Below, one piece after another: positions 33,667-43,102 of a stretch of DNA of 64,000 bases. The stretch lies in assembly GCA_964530325.1 (NCBI GenBank), contig CAZHAX010000014.1, positions 14,101 to 78,100 of the forward strand, in the 5' to 3' direction. The DNA is from CAZHAX01 sp964530325. GTDB taxonomy: Bacteria > Chloroflexota > Anaerolineae > B4-G1. A program made the translations under genes and the position numbers. Below the pieces are notes generated by a model, which did not search any database, was not told where the DNA came from, and saw only the letters and a program-made list of their open reading frames with translations. How positions within the stretch are numbered: the first letter of the stretch is position 1; each line of letters starts with the position of its first letter.

Positions 33667-35247
33667 GTGAGTGATAGCCAACCCGCTTCCAGCTCCTCTT
33701 CTACTTGCCAGGCGCTCCATCTCCGCCCCGGCCGATTGCTCGTACCCGCCTTACTCCTCGTCGCCCTTGCCGCCCGGCTCATTCCCGGAGAGCGCCCGAT
33801 CGACGACGCCTACATCACCTTCCGCTATGCCCGCGATTTGGTGGATGGAGTCGGCTTCGTCTACAACCCCGGCGAGCCAGTGCTAGGCACCACCACTCCC
33901 CTATACACCATTCTCCTGACCGGCCTCAGTATCGCCACCCGGAGCCGAGATTTCCCGCAACTTGCAGTCGCCGCCAATGCCTTCTTCGGCGCGCTGTCGG
34001 TGGGGCTTCTCTACGCACTGGCCAGGAGGCTGACCGGCCACCCGGCCCCCGCTGTTGCAGCCGCACTGCTATGGGCACTGGCCCCGTTCAGCGTCACGTT
34101 CGCCGTCGGAGGAATGGAGACCGACCTGGCCATCGGATTGCTCCTTGCGGCTGCGCTGGCCCACGCCAGCGGCCGCCACATCACTCTGGCGATTGTCTCA
34201 GCGCTAGCACTCCTGACGCGGCCGGACACAGCGATCCTGCTTGGATTGCTTTGGATCGACCAGCTCCTCTCGCGCAGGCGGTTATTGTGGCGAGAGGCGC
34301 TGGTAGCGTTCGCGGTGCTTGCCCCCTGGCTTGCCTTCGGCACCATCTACTTCGGCAGCCCGCTAACCACATCGATGGGCGCCAAGGCAGACGCCTACCG
34401 GCTGCCCTCAAGCGCGGCACTTGTGCGTCTCCTGCAGCACTACGCCACGCCGTTCTTCGAGCAGCTAGTGATACCTGTTCTCCTGATCGCTGCGACATTC
34501 GTCCTCTACGCCGGGCTATCGTTCCTTGCTGGCAGGCGGGCAATTCAGCGCGACCACAGAGCCTGGCCGATAGTGGCCTATCCGCTAGCCTATCTTGCCG
34601 TGTTTGCCATCGCTAACCCGCTCCTCTTCCGCTGGTACCTGTCGCCTCCGCTCCCATTCTACTTCCTGCTCATTACAGGCGGGGTCTGGGCTCTGGCCGT
34701 CGATCTCACCCGGGCTCTGACCCTGCGAACTCGCAGCCAGCGCGCATCGGCCCGGGCTCCGGTCATGATTCTCATTCTGTTCACTACAGTAGCTCTAGGC
34801 TGCACTCTCAACAGTTGGGAGATGCACCCCAACCACGGCCCCGACCGGCCTGCCCCGGAGATGGCCTGGTTCGAGCTGGAGCTGCTCTACAGCGAGGCGG
34901 CCGACTTTGTGCTAGCCAGCGCGCAGCCGGACGATACTCTGTGTGCCGGCGATATCGGCGTGCTCGGCTATCGGACCGGCTTGCGGATCGTGGACACGGT
35001 GGGGCTGGTGACACCTGAGTCTTCCTCGCACTATCCGGCCGATCCGGCCCTCTACGTCACCAACTACGCCATCCCCGCCGATCTCGTAGCATCCCTCAAC
35101 CCGGACTACATCGTGATCCTCGAGGTGTACGGCAGGCTCGGCCTGCTTCCCGACCGACAGTTCAGAGATAGCTACGTGGTCGTCGAAAGAATCGAGACCG
35201 ATATCTACGGCAGCGACGGCATGCTCATCTTCGGCCGCGCCCGGTAG
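33667..35247 (+). CDS. GT-C-type glycosyltransferase membrane protein (AftB-like layout)
   Basis: About 526 aa and about ten helices. The first loop RPIDDAYITFRYARDLVDG followed by GFVYNPGEPVLGTTTPLYT is the DDAYITFRY signature also seen in AftB-type arabinofuranosyltransferases and many uncharacterised GT-C proteins. A C-terminal external domain carries YVVVERIETDIYGSDGM. GTG 33667 is chosen because in-frame ATGs at 33619 and 33649 lie upstream of or within the promoter. It is the only plus-strand gene inside the island, and PIG-V-like paralogues flank it on both sides. The donor is unknown; a decaprenyl-type lipid-linked sugar is the family precedent. Confidence 0.78.
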   Translation: MSDSQPASSSSSTCQALHLRPGRLLVPALLLVALAARLIPGERPIDDAYITFRYARDLVDGVGFVYNPGEPVLGTTTPLYTILLTGLSIATRSRDFPQLAVAANAFFGALSVGLLYALARRLTGHPAPAVAAALLWALAPFSVTFAVGGMETDLAIGLLLAAALAHASGRHITLAIVSALALLTRPDTAILLGLLWIDQLLSRRRLLWREALVAFAVLAPWLAFGTIYFGSPLTTSMGAKADAYRLPSSAALVRLLQHYATPFFEQLVIPVLLIAATFVLYAGLSFLAGRRAIQRDHRAWPIVAYPLAYLAVFAIANPLLFRWYLSPPLPFYFLLITGGVWALAVDLTRALTLRTRSQRASARAPVMILILFTTVALGCTLNSWEMHPNHGPDRPAPEMAWFELELLYSEAADFVLASAQPDDTLCAGDIGVLGYRTGLRIVDTVGLVTPESSSHYPADPALYVTNYAIPADLVASLNPDYIVILEVYGRLGLLPDRQFRDSYVVVERIETDIYGSDGMLIFGRAR

Positions 35248-36468
35248 TCAGGCAATCCACACCCAGCGGACGAACAACCCGACCAGCACAAGCTGGAGCG
35301 GGACGAATACGCAGCCCAAGACGGCGACCGCCAGCGCCTTGACCCACCGCCGCCCTATAACCGCCAGCGCCAAGGCAATGGCGTTTGGGAAGAGCACCAG
35401 GGTGTAGCGCATCATGCTGTGCAGTTGCTCGCCCTCCAGGTGGCCCATTAGGAAGATCACCTGAAGAGCACAGCTATACAGCCAATACGTAGGACGAAGC
35501 CTGCGCAGACTGATCACGATCAGCGCCAGAGAAAGCGCGAGCGCACCCATGTTCACCGCGTCCTGCATTGTGGCTGTGCCGCTGAGCAGGCTCTCGATAG
35601 CGTTCGCCGCCGCGACCCAGGGCGGTGCGTACGTGACTGCCCAGTCCAGCTGATAGGTCTCCGCCATCCCCGGCAGGCCCGCCAGGGCCAGGTAGGCGTT
35701 GTAGGCCAGAAGGGCGGCGGGGGCCGCAGCCATGGCGACGATGCTTCTGCGGTCAAAGCACCCGCGCTCCCTCGCCTGGCGAATTGCCTCGTAGGCAAGC
35801 GGCAGGGCCAGCATCCAGCCCTGCATCCGCGATGCTGCGGCCAGAAGAGCAGCCGCAGCAGAACAGATCCACATCGACCGGCGTGCAGCATAGACGCTGA
35901 GGATTGCGAAGCAGAGGAAGAGAGGTTCGCTGTAGCCGGCGAAAAGGAAGAAGCTTGCGGGAAGGGCGACCTGCACAGCCAGTGTCCACCTGGCAACAGT
36001 GCCAGGATAGTCCAACCTGACCAGCTTGTAGAGTAGCACCAGGCCCGCGAAGATGGCGAGGTTCGATACGAGGAGAGATGCCAGAAGATACTCCCCGCCG
36101 AGCAGCGCCCCCAGCCACCGGATCAGCAGCGGGTAGAGCGGAGAGACGGTAGTGCTGCCGTCGCTGGCGTCATAACCGTAGATCGCCACCTTGTTGAACC
36201 AGCCTGTGTCCCACCGGAACCAGACGCCGAGGATCGCGTCCAGGAAAGGGCTGCCGTGGGGGTAGGCCTGGCGGACGGTCTCGTGGACTCTATCTGCGAA
36301 ATCGGGGACCTGGACGGGAGCAACGCTGACTGCCACCACCGCAGCTGTCGAGACGAGCAGCCTGGTGACGACGAAAACAACCAGTGCCCAGCGGAAGGCC
36401 GGATCCAGCCGCTGCCACAGTCGGCTCGGAGAGGGCCTGCCAGATTCCCGTTCCTGGGGTTGGTCCAT
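35248..36468 (-). CDS. PIG-V-like mannosyltransferase-type membrane protein
   Basis: About 406 aa from ATG 36468; GTG 36495, overlapping the upstream stop, is an alternative, and more distal starts would run through the methyltransferase gene. After the first helix comes GVWFRWDTGWFNKVAIYGYD and then SPLYPLLIRWLG and FAGYSEPLFL, matching the paralogue at 32169-33416 (WD then YP-L-P then GES/GYSE). Ends convergently with the plus-strand GT-C gene with no gap. It probably uses lipid-linked mannose or a similar sugar. Confidence 0.78.
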   Translation of the reverse strand: MDQPQERESGRPSPSRLWQRLDPAFRWALVVFVVTRLLVSTAAVVAVSVAPVQVPDFADRVHETVRQAYPHGSPFLDAILGVWFRWDTGWFNKVAIYGYDASDGSTTVSPLYPLLIRWLGALLGGEYLLASLLVSNLAIFAGLVLLYKLVRLDYPGTVARWTLAVQVALPASFFLFAGYSEPLFLCFAILSVYAARRSMWICSAAAALLAAASRMQGWMLALPLAYEAIRQARERGCFDRRSIVAMAAAPAALLAYNAYLALAGLPGMAETYQLDWAVTYAPPWVAAANAIESLLSGTATMQDAVNMGALALSLALIVISLRRLRPTYWLYSCALQVIFLMGHLEGEQLHSMMRYTLVLFPNAIALALAVIGRRWVKALAVAVLGCVFVPLQLVLVGLFVRWVWIA

Positions 36469-36491
36469 TGGTTCCACCCAGCACGTACCCG

Positions 36492-37397
36492 TCACGCCTT
36501 CCGTGCGTAGGCCGTGAAGAGGTCGCCCACGTTCACAGGCACTGCCACGCCGCGGAGCCTGAGCTTGTCGACCAGCCATTCGCCAGGCCGGCCGACGACC
36601 GGAAGCAGCGCACAGAGGCGGCTCATCAGGTACCCGAGCCGCAGATAACGCCCCTGCGGCCTGTCGCTCAGCACCTCGAAGCCGCATCTCTCCAGCATCG
36701 CTTTCAGCGTCCGCCGCGAGAAGTAGAACAGGTGCATCTCCATCAGCCACGGCCAGCGGTGGCCCATTAGGCGGGCGAAGGCACTGTCGATATCGATGGT
36801 GTGAATCACGACCAGGCCGCCGGGCTTGAGCAGACGGTAAGCCTGCTCTATCGTATTACGCGGGTCCACCACATGCTCGATCACGTCCCACATGGTCACG
36901 ACGTCAAAGCCGGCTTCGGGCAGCGCGGCGGTGTCTAGTATCCCCTGGACGACCCGGAGGCCCCGTTCCTGTGCCTGCTCGACCGCCCACTGCGAGGGCT
37001 CGACCCCCCATGCACTCCAGCCGTGGTTGCCTGCGATCTCCACGAAGACGCCCGTATAGCAGCCGACGTCGAGCAGCGGCCGCCCGGCCGGCGGCCCCGT
37101 GAGCCGCTCCAGCGGTTTGAGATGATGCTCAAACGTGAGCACACGGCCTGCCCTCTCCTCGACGTACAGCGGATCCTCAACCGCCCGATAGGTCTCCACG
37201 ATGTCCTCACCTTCCGGCCGAGGATCTGTGTAGACAAGGCCGCACTCCCGGCACTGCACGATCTCGTGGTGTCGTCCATAGCCGCTATGCGTGCAGCGAT
37301 AAGCATGCCAGTCCTCGCGGCATTTGCCCTCTATCGTGGAGGGGTATCGGACAGAAGTGTCGTCGCCTCCGCACAGGGCACAGGCTACGTGCTCCAT
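36492..37397 (-). CDS. Class I SAM-dependent methyltransferase with Cys-rich N-terminus
   Basis: A 301-aa cytoplasmic enzyme. The N-terminal ~55 residues hold paired cysteines (CALCGG, YRC, QCRECGLVY), a zinc-ribbon-like start common in sugar or glycan methyltransferases. The SAM fold follows: LLDVGCYTGVFVEIAG, then MWDVIEHVVDP and LLKPGGLVVI. It lies between a polyprenol-P-mannose-type synthase and a PIG-V-like gene, so methylating a sugar or lipid-linked glycan is the natural guess. ATG 37397 overlaps the upstream stop as TGATG. Confidence 0.85.
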   Translation of the reverse strand: MEHVACALCGGDDTSVRYPSTIEGKCREDWHAYRCTHSGYGRHHEIVQCRECGLVYTDPRPEGEDIVETYRAVEDPLYVEERAGRVLTFEHHLKPLERLTGPPAGRPLLDVGCYTGVFVEIAGNHGWSAWGVEPSQWAVEQAQERGLRVVQGILDTAALPEAGFDVVTMWDVIEHVVDPRNTIEQAYRLLKPGGLVVIHTIDIDSAFARLMGHRWPWLMEMHLFYFSRRTLKAMLERCGFEVLSDRPQGRYLRLGYLMSRLCALLPVVGRPGEWLVDKLRLRGVAVPVNVGDLFTAYARKA

Positions 37398-38119
37398 CAG
37401 AGCGGCCTCCTGGTGAGCCGCCGCCAGCCCAACCTGAGCACAGTCGCCAGCGCCTTCGTCACTTCCCCTTGCGAGATCTTCGACTTGCCCAGGCGCCTGT
37501 TCTCGAAGACTATTGGCACCTCACCCAGGCGCCATCCGCCCCGCTGCACTCGGTAGAGCATCTCGATCAGGAAGGAGTAGCCGCTGGCCCTGATCTGCTC
37601 GAGCCCTATGCCCCCCAGCACCGGGCGACGGTAGCAGCGGAAGCCCGCCGTCGTATCGTGCGCCCGCAGCCCCAGCACCACCCGGGCGAACGCGTTGGCC
37701 GCCCAGCTGAAGACCTCGCGGCGAAACTGGCATCCCGTGGCCCCCCCACCGCGCACATAGCGGGACCCGATCACAAGGTCGTAGCCTTCGGCGACCTTCT
37801 CTACCATCGCCGGAATGTAGCGGGGGTTATGCGAGAAATCGGCGTCCATAGTGCAGATCAGCTCGGCCCCGTCGCAGAGCGCCTGATCGAATCCAGCCAC
37901 GTAGGCAGTGCCAAGCCCCAGCTTGCCGGCCCTATGTACGACAGAAACGCGGCCCGGGCTGGCGTCGGCCAGCCGGTCGGCCAGCTCGCCGGTGCCATCC
38001 GGCGAGTTGTCGTCCACTACAATGACGTGCAAACCCAGCGGCAAGGCCAGCAGCTCCCGTACGAGCGTGGCGATGTTCTCCCGCTCGTTGTAGGTTGGAA
38101 CGATTACCGCTCGCTTCAA
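37397..38119 (-). CDS. Polyprenol/dolichol-phosphate mannose synthase-like GT2
   Basis: A 240-aa GT-A enzyme with IVPTYNERENIATLVREL, VVDDNSPDGTGELAD, MDADFSHNPRYIP and the DPM1-type end FRCYRRPVLGGIG then FENRRLGKSK. No C-terminal membrane helices, so it resembles the soluble DPM1 class. It would charge a polyprenyl phosphate with mannose, making the donor that GT-C transferases nearby need. TTG 38119 has GGAGG upstream. This is the best clue to how the island works. Confidence 0.88.
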   Translation of the reverse strand: MKRAVIVPTYNERENIATLVRELLALPLGLHVIVVDDNSPDGTGELADRLADASPGRVSVVHRAGKLGLGTAYVAGFDQALCDGAELICTMDADFSHNPRYIPAMVEKVAEGYDLVIGSRYVRGGGATGCQFRREVFSWAANAFARVVLGLRAHDTTAGFRCYRRPVLGGIGLEQIRASGYSFLIEMLYRVQRGGWRLGEVPIVFENRRLGKSKISQGEVTKALATVLRLGWRRLTRRPL

Positions 38120-38186
38120 GACTCCCTCCGTATGTCAACTCGCGCCTACGACGCATACTGCTCTATGCCGGAACGGGCCGTGGCAC

Positions 38187-40721
38187 CTAGTTCACACGCG
38201 GCAGCGCCTCGAGCCGGTTCTCTGCAGCCCGCAGGTATGGATCCTCAGCGAGCAGCGCAAGATAGACGCGCCGGGCGTCATCCCAGCTCTGCTCTTGCTC
38301 GTAGAGATCGCCCAGTCGCAGCCACGGCCCAGCCTCCTGCTCGCCCATCCTTATGCGCACCAGTCCCGGCAGCAGGTCGAAGCCCGCCAGCCGCCCGTAC
38401 AGCGTAATCTCCACATCCTGCGAGATCGCACGTGGAGCGACTGCCCGCTCGTAGGCCCAGATGGCGGCCTCCCTATCCCCTCGGTCCCGGTTCAGCTCTG
38501 CCAGACAGGCATATGCTTCTTCGCGGGCACCGGCCGGCATGAACAGGGCCAGCTGCAGCTCGTCCTCAGCCTGAGCCGCATCTCCGGCACCCAGGTGGGC
38601 GCAGCCCAGCGCGCTGTGGGTGTCGCTCCTTACCGGCTCCAGGGAAACGGCGATCTCAGCGGCGCCCATCGCCTCCGCAACCCGACCCTGGGCCAGCAGC
38701 GCGCGGGTCAGCCACACATAGCCATCAGCGGAATCGGGCGCCAACGACACCAGCAGGCGTGCCTGCTGCTCAGCCAGTTCCACCTCGCCCCGGGCCCAGG
38801 CAAACATCGCCCAGAAGCTGGCCTGGCCCTGGTCCGGCGAACCCTCAAGACCATCATCGATGCGCTGCAGGATCTCCGGCCACGCCGCAGACCTGGTCGC
38901 CTCCGCCGTCCAGAAACCTGAGCCCGCCAGAGATGGGCTCGCCAGCAGTGTCTCCGCATAGCTCTTCCAGGCATCGTCTGTCCGGCCGCTCTGCTCGTAG
39001 AGAAGCCCCAGGTTGAGCAGGTGCAGCGCCCCGTGATCAGCTTCCACCGTCAGCCGCATCCATTCCAAGGCTCTGTCTACATCTCCCTGCTCCCACAGGA
39101 GGCCGGCAAGGTTCGCTGTGTTCGTTCCCCAGATCGGGTCCAGGGCCAGCCCCTCCTGGTAGTGGGATATGGCGGACGCCGCCACTCCAACGCCCCCGTC
39201 GCCGGCCGACCACAGACCCTCGGTGTATGCCAGCTGGAACGTGTGCAAGGCCAAGTGCCGGTCCATTTCGCGGGCGACGCCCGCCTCTCCGCTCGCGGCC
39301 TCGAAGTCGCCAGCACCAGCCAGGCTCACGCTCTGCTCAAGATGGTAGTGGGCCACGTCCATCCAGACCAGCCAGACGACCAGGGCAAGCAGTACGGCGA
39401 TGCCGACGACCGGCCACCGACAGTGGCCTCGTCGCGCCGCTGCCGGCCGTGCCGGCGCCACCGCGAAGGCCGCCAGGACCAACGCCGGTACCACGTGCGC
39501 AGGTCCTGGGAACGTGTCTACCAGCTGTTGGGCAGCCAGCCCGGCCAGCGCTCCTCCACAAGCCGCGATCCGCAGACGCTCGGTCCGGCTGTCGCTGCCG
39601 CGCCACCTCTCCAGGCCCGCTCGAACTGCCGCCATCAACAGCAGGCCGCCGGCCAGCAGTCCCAGAAGGCCCATTTCGGCCGCCGTGTTAAGGTACAGGC
39701 TGTGCGCGGTCGCTATCTGAACGCGAGGAAGCGCGCTGTCATTCCGAGCAAGCAGCGCACGGCCGAAGTTGCCCGGGCCCACGCCGGTCCAGGGATTGGC
39801 CGTGAAGGTGTCCAGCGCCACCTGCCACAGCGAGAGCCGGAAGCGCGTCGAGAAGCCGCGCCCAACGAAGCTCTCCAGAGTCCAGGTCCCGCCGACGACT
39901 CCGACGAGAACAAGTGCCCCCAGCAGAGCCGCGGTCGCAGCCGCTCGGCGCCGCCGCACCCAGCGCCACACTGACTGCCAGGTCTCGGGGGCAGCAGCCA
40001 ACCAGGCGCCAGCGGTGATGGCAAGGGAAACCGCTAGCGCCAGGAGAGCGCCCCGAGAGAAGGCCAGGAACTCAGCGGCCAGAAGTCCGCAAAGCAGCAG
40101 CCCACCCGCCAATCGCCCTTGCCTGCTCCTGGCAGTCAGCGTCCAGGCCAGAGAGGGCGGTATCATCAGCGCCACGTATGCCGAGAGGGGCGTGGCGCCG
40201 CCCAGGGTCATGTTCAGCCTGTAGATCCACGGAGGCACCGGATCGGCCCAGCCGCCGAGTTCAGGCCAGCCAACGACGACGCCCGGCAGGAAGGGCAGCC
40301 CCAGGTACCAGCTGAACCATTCTGCCAGCGCGACCAAGCAGACGATGCCTGCAGTCAGGAACAGCGCCGCCAGAACGGGCTTCTCCCAGGCCATGCCTTT
40401 GGTATCGACAAGGAGCCAGAAGCCAAGAATGTAGACGGGATAGATCCATACGGCATCCAGGCTGTGTCTGGGGCTCAAACCGGCAAGCGCCGCGACCGCC
40501 GCTGCTCCCAGCCAGACCAGGAGCGGACCGTCCAGCCAGGTGCTCGGGATTCCCTTCCTCTTCCATACGAGCCACCCAAGCCACGCCAGAGGTGGCAGTA
40601 CGAGCACGGCCTGGCTAAGGACGCGGAGGGCAAGCGACTTACTACTGTAAACGTTCTCAGCGAAGAAGAGCAGGCAGGAGAACAACAGGACCAGCACGAG
40701 CAGCCTAGCCCGTTTCCTCAT
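38187..40721 (-). CDS. O-antigen ligase/polymerase-like protein with TPR repeats
   Basis: This 844-aa protein has about twelve helices and then GVGPGNFGRALLAR and ATAHSLYLNTAAEMGLLG, the Wzy_C-type signature. The C-terminal ~400 residues are TPR-like helical pairs (for example VDRALEWMRLTVEADHGALH). The ATG overlaps the upstream stop as ATGA. Paralogue of 15480-17996, with matching ends (LGDLYEQEQSWDDARRVYLA here). Polymerising or ligating a lipid-linked glycan is likely; TPRs may recruit partner transferases (inference). Confidence 0.82.
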   Translation of the reverse strand: MRKRARLLVLVLLFSCLLFFAENVYSSKSLALRVLSQAVLVLPPLAWLGWLVWKRKGIPSTWLDGPLLVWLGAAAVAALAGLSPRHSLDAVWIYPVYILGFWLLVDTKGMAWEKPVLAALFLTAGIVCLVALAEWFSWYLGLPFLPGVVVGWPELGGWADPVPPWIYRLNMTLGGATPLSAYVALMIPPSLAWTLTARSRQGRLAGGLLLCGLLAAEFLAFSRGALLALAVSLAITAGAWLAAAPETWQSVWRWVRRRRAAATAALLGALVLVGVVGGTWTLESFVGRGFSTRFRLSLWQVALDTFTANPWTGVGPGNFGRALLARNDSALPRVQIATAHSLYLNTAAEMGLLGLLAGGLLLMAAVRAGLERWRGSDSRTERLRIAACGGALAGLAAQQLVDTFPGPAHVVPALVLAAFAVAPARPAAARRGHCRWPVVGIAVLLALVVWLVWMDVAHYHLEQSVSLAGAGDFEAASGEAGVAREMDRHLALHTFQLAYTEGLWSAGDGGVGVAASAISHYQEGLALDPIWGTNTANLAGLLWEQGDVDRALEWMRLTVEADHGALHLLNLGLLYEQSGRTDDAWKSYAETLLASPSLAGSGFWTAEATRSAAWPEILQRIDDGLEGSPDQGQASFWAMFAWARGEVELAEQQARLLVSLAPDSADGYVWLTRALLAQGRVAEAMGAAEIAVSLEPVRSDTHSALGCAHLGAGDAAQAEDELQLALFMPAGAREEAYACLAELNRDRGDREAAIWAYERAVAPRAISQDVEITLYGRLAGFDLLPGLVRIRMGEQEAGPWLRLGDLYEQEQSWDDARRVYLALLAEDPYLRAAENRLEALPRVN

Positions 40722-43102
40722 CTCCCTCCCGCGCTTTCGATCCCTGAGCCTGCCTGGGCACCGCGCTTCCTCGCCCGCCAGGCGACGCTGGCCAGGCCCA
40801 CAACAAAGAGGGCCAAAGCCGCCAGGCTGACCCTCGCTCCCGTCAAGAACGAGCTCGGACGGTAGACCATCTTGACCGAGTGCTGGCCTTCAGTGAGCCA
40901 CACCGCTCGGAAGCTGTAGTTGGCTCGCAAGAGTGGACGTGACTCTCCATCGACTGTCACGTACCAGCCCGGGTACCAGGTATCCGCCAACACAAGGTAG
41001 CCGGCTCCGTCCAGAGCGACGCCTATTGTAATCCCGTTGGGTTCATCCTGCAAGGACAGCACCTCTCCGTAGCTGTCACTAGCCGGCGCCTGCCTGCAAT
41101 CGGCAGGCACATCGAGGAGGACCTCGGTAGCCGGGTTGAAGGAGGGGTCAGCGAGCAGGCGCAGAGCATCGTGGTCGTCGACCTGGCGGCCACAGCCCAC
41201 GATCCAGGCCCGACCGAGCGCTTCGGCAAGACGATACAGGTTGACTCCCGATTCGCCATCCAGCCCCGTGCCGTTCTCCCACGTGCGGTCAGTTGCGACG
41301 TGCGTCACGCCCATCACGCGCAGGACGGCGGGGGAATCGACAGCCGCCTGCAGCAGCTCGGCGTACCTGCCGACCAGCAACGGGTCGAAGTTGTTCGCCG
41401 AACTGACCCCGTCGAGCATCCCGGCGTTGGGCAGCTCCGCCTCGCGGAGCTGCCGCCAGTAAGTCGCGTCTTTCGGTCCGAAATCGTCGAAGGTCAGGTA
41501 GCTGAACTTGGCCCGGTACTCCGCATCGAAGGCGCGATCGACGTGTTCAGGATCGGAGGGCCAGTAGACCCGAACCTCGCCTCCCTCAGCCTCCAGCAGG
41601 CCAGCGGTCCAGGTCCTGCCCTCGTAGAGGGCACGATCCACCGAGGGCACCAGCCCCGCGGCGGAGAGCAGAAGGTCTGCGGCCACACAGGCGACTGCTG
41701 CAACCCGCCACCATCCACTCCCGCGGCGTAGCAGTGCCAGCAGGCCCACGACGGCCAGGACGACGCCGAGACGAGCAGTCGCCGGGGCGAAGGTCTCCGG
41801 CATCGAAGCGGAGACATACGGAGCGCCGAACCCAGCGACGAGTAGGGCCAGGCCGAGTGTGACCGCGAGGGCGCCGCGGCGCTGTCCATTCCTGCCCCTC
41901 GGCCATTGCTCTGCCCCCAACGCTGCGAGCGCGGCAAGGGCTACGGTAGTTACCGCCAGCCAACGGGCCGGCGCCTGGAATAGGTCGAAGCCGGGCACGT
42001 ACTTGAAGAGCAGAGGGAACAGGGGCGTGTTGCTGCCCAGCGCGAGCAGCAGGCCTACCAGGCCGCAGGCAGCGAGGAACCAGACCAGGTGCCGGCATTC
42101 GCCCTTTCTCTCGCCCCCCGCGGCAAGGACTGCCTCGATGGCCAGAAGCAGCGGTAACAGCCCTACGTAGCCCGCGTCCTCCCAGTACGTGGCGTATCCC
42201 CAGAAGTCTCCCTGGGCCGGTGTGCCGAAGAAGCCGGGCGCCACGAATGTGATCATCCGCCACGGCCACAAGGAGTAGGTCATGGCGAAATCGTAGTCGA
42301 CGCCGGCCGATCTGTGCGATTGGGCCAACAGCTCCGCCGTTGGCAGCAGCTGGATCGCAGCCAGGGCGACACCCAGCAGCGCCGCGAGTGTGGCCAGGGC
42401 AAGGAAGCGCATCGCACGCCCCCGGTCATCCATCCGGACTGCCCGAAAGCCTGCATAGCCAGCGACAAGAAGCCCTCCATAGGCGGCTGTCTGGGCGTGG
42501 CCGGAGAGCAGGCCCAGGCCAACCGCCAGCGCCAGCCACAGGGCGCCGCGGAGACTAACACGCTGGGAAAGGACCTCCGTGCGCCAGAGCCAGGCCGGGA
42601 TCCAGGCGAAGGCAAGAGCGACACTCGGGAAGAGGCCTGCGCGAGCCACCAGATAGCCGCTGCCCTCCAGCGCCAAGGCCCCTATTAGCGCAGAGAACCA
42701 CCGCAGGCGTATCGATCTGCACCAGGCGTACATCGCCAGCCCGGCCAGTATGATATGGAAAGCGGTGACCCAGGTCAGCGCTAGGTCGGCGGGCAGCAGG
42801 AGGTGCAGGACATTCGGGGGATAGAACGCGCCAGTCTGGTAGTTGGCGGCGAGCGGCGCTCCGCATCCCGCCAAGGGATTCCACAGAGGCACGCTGCCTC
42901 CCAGCATCATCGTTCCTGCCTGCTGCAGCCAGGGCACGAACTGGAGAAGCGGCGCGCCCCAGAAGAAGGATTCGCCTCCGAACAGAGGGCGCCAGAGCAG
43001 CAGGGCCGGTAGGCAGGGGATGGCTGCCAGGGCAATGCGCCGAGGCAGCGTGTCGAGGCGGCTCTGGGCCTCAGTTCGGTTCCTGCTCCGACGGAACCTC
43101 AT
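40718..43102 (-). CDS. YfhO-family large membrane protein
   Basis: About 794 aa from ATG 43102, which overlaps the upstream gene by 32 nt; further upstream codons run deep into that gene. It has GGSVPLWNPLAGCGAPLAANYQ (YfhO entry), about twelve helices, and the C-terminal domain ADTWYPGWYVTVDGE with RANYSFRAVWL, as in 23986-26289. No strong ribosome site. Second YfhO-type copy in the island and part of the repeated A-B gene pair at 40718-48397. Confidence 0.82.
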   Translation of the reverse strand: MRFRRSRNRTEAQSRLDTLPRRIALAAIPCLPALLLWRPLFGGESFFWGAPLLQFVPWLQQAGTMMLGGSVPLWNPLAGCGAPLAANYQTGAFYPPNVLHLLLPADLALTWVTAFHIILAGLAMYAWCRSIRLRWFSALIGALALEGSGYLVARAGLFPSVALAFAWIPAWLWRTEVLSQRVSLRGALWLALAVGLGLLSGHAQTAAYGGLLVAGYAGFRAVRMDDRGRAMRFLALATLAALLGVALAAIQLLPTAELLAQSHRSAGVDYDFAMTYSLWPWRMITFVAPGFFGTPAQGDFWGYATYWEDAGYVGLLPLLLAIEAVLAAGGERKGECRHLVWFLAACGLVGLLLALGSNTPLFPLLFKYVPGFDLFQAPARWLAVTTVALAALAALGAEQWPRGRNGQRRGALAVTLGLALLVAGFGAPYVSASMPETFAPATARLGVVLAVVGLLALLRRGSGWWRVAAVACVAADLLLSAAGLVPSVDRALYEGRTWTAGLLEAEGGEVRVYWPSDPEHVDRAFDAEYRAKFSYLTFDDFGPKDATYWRQLREAELPNAGMLDGVSSANNFDPLLVGRYAELLQAAVDSPAVLRVMGVTHVATDRTWENGTGLDGESGVNLYRLAEALGRAWIVGCGRQVDDHDALRLLADPSFNPATEVLLDVPADCRQAPASDSYGEVLSLQDEPNGITIGVALDGAGYLVLADTWYPGWYVTVDGESRPLLRANYSFRAVWLTEGQHSVKMVYRPSSFLTGARVSLAALALFVVGLASVAWRARKRGAQAGSGIESAGGR

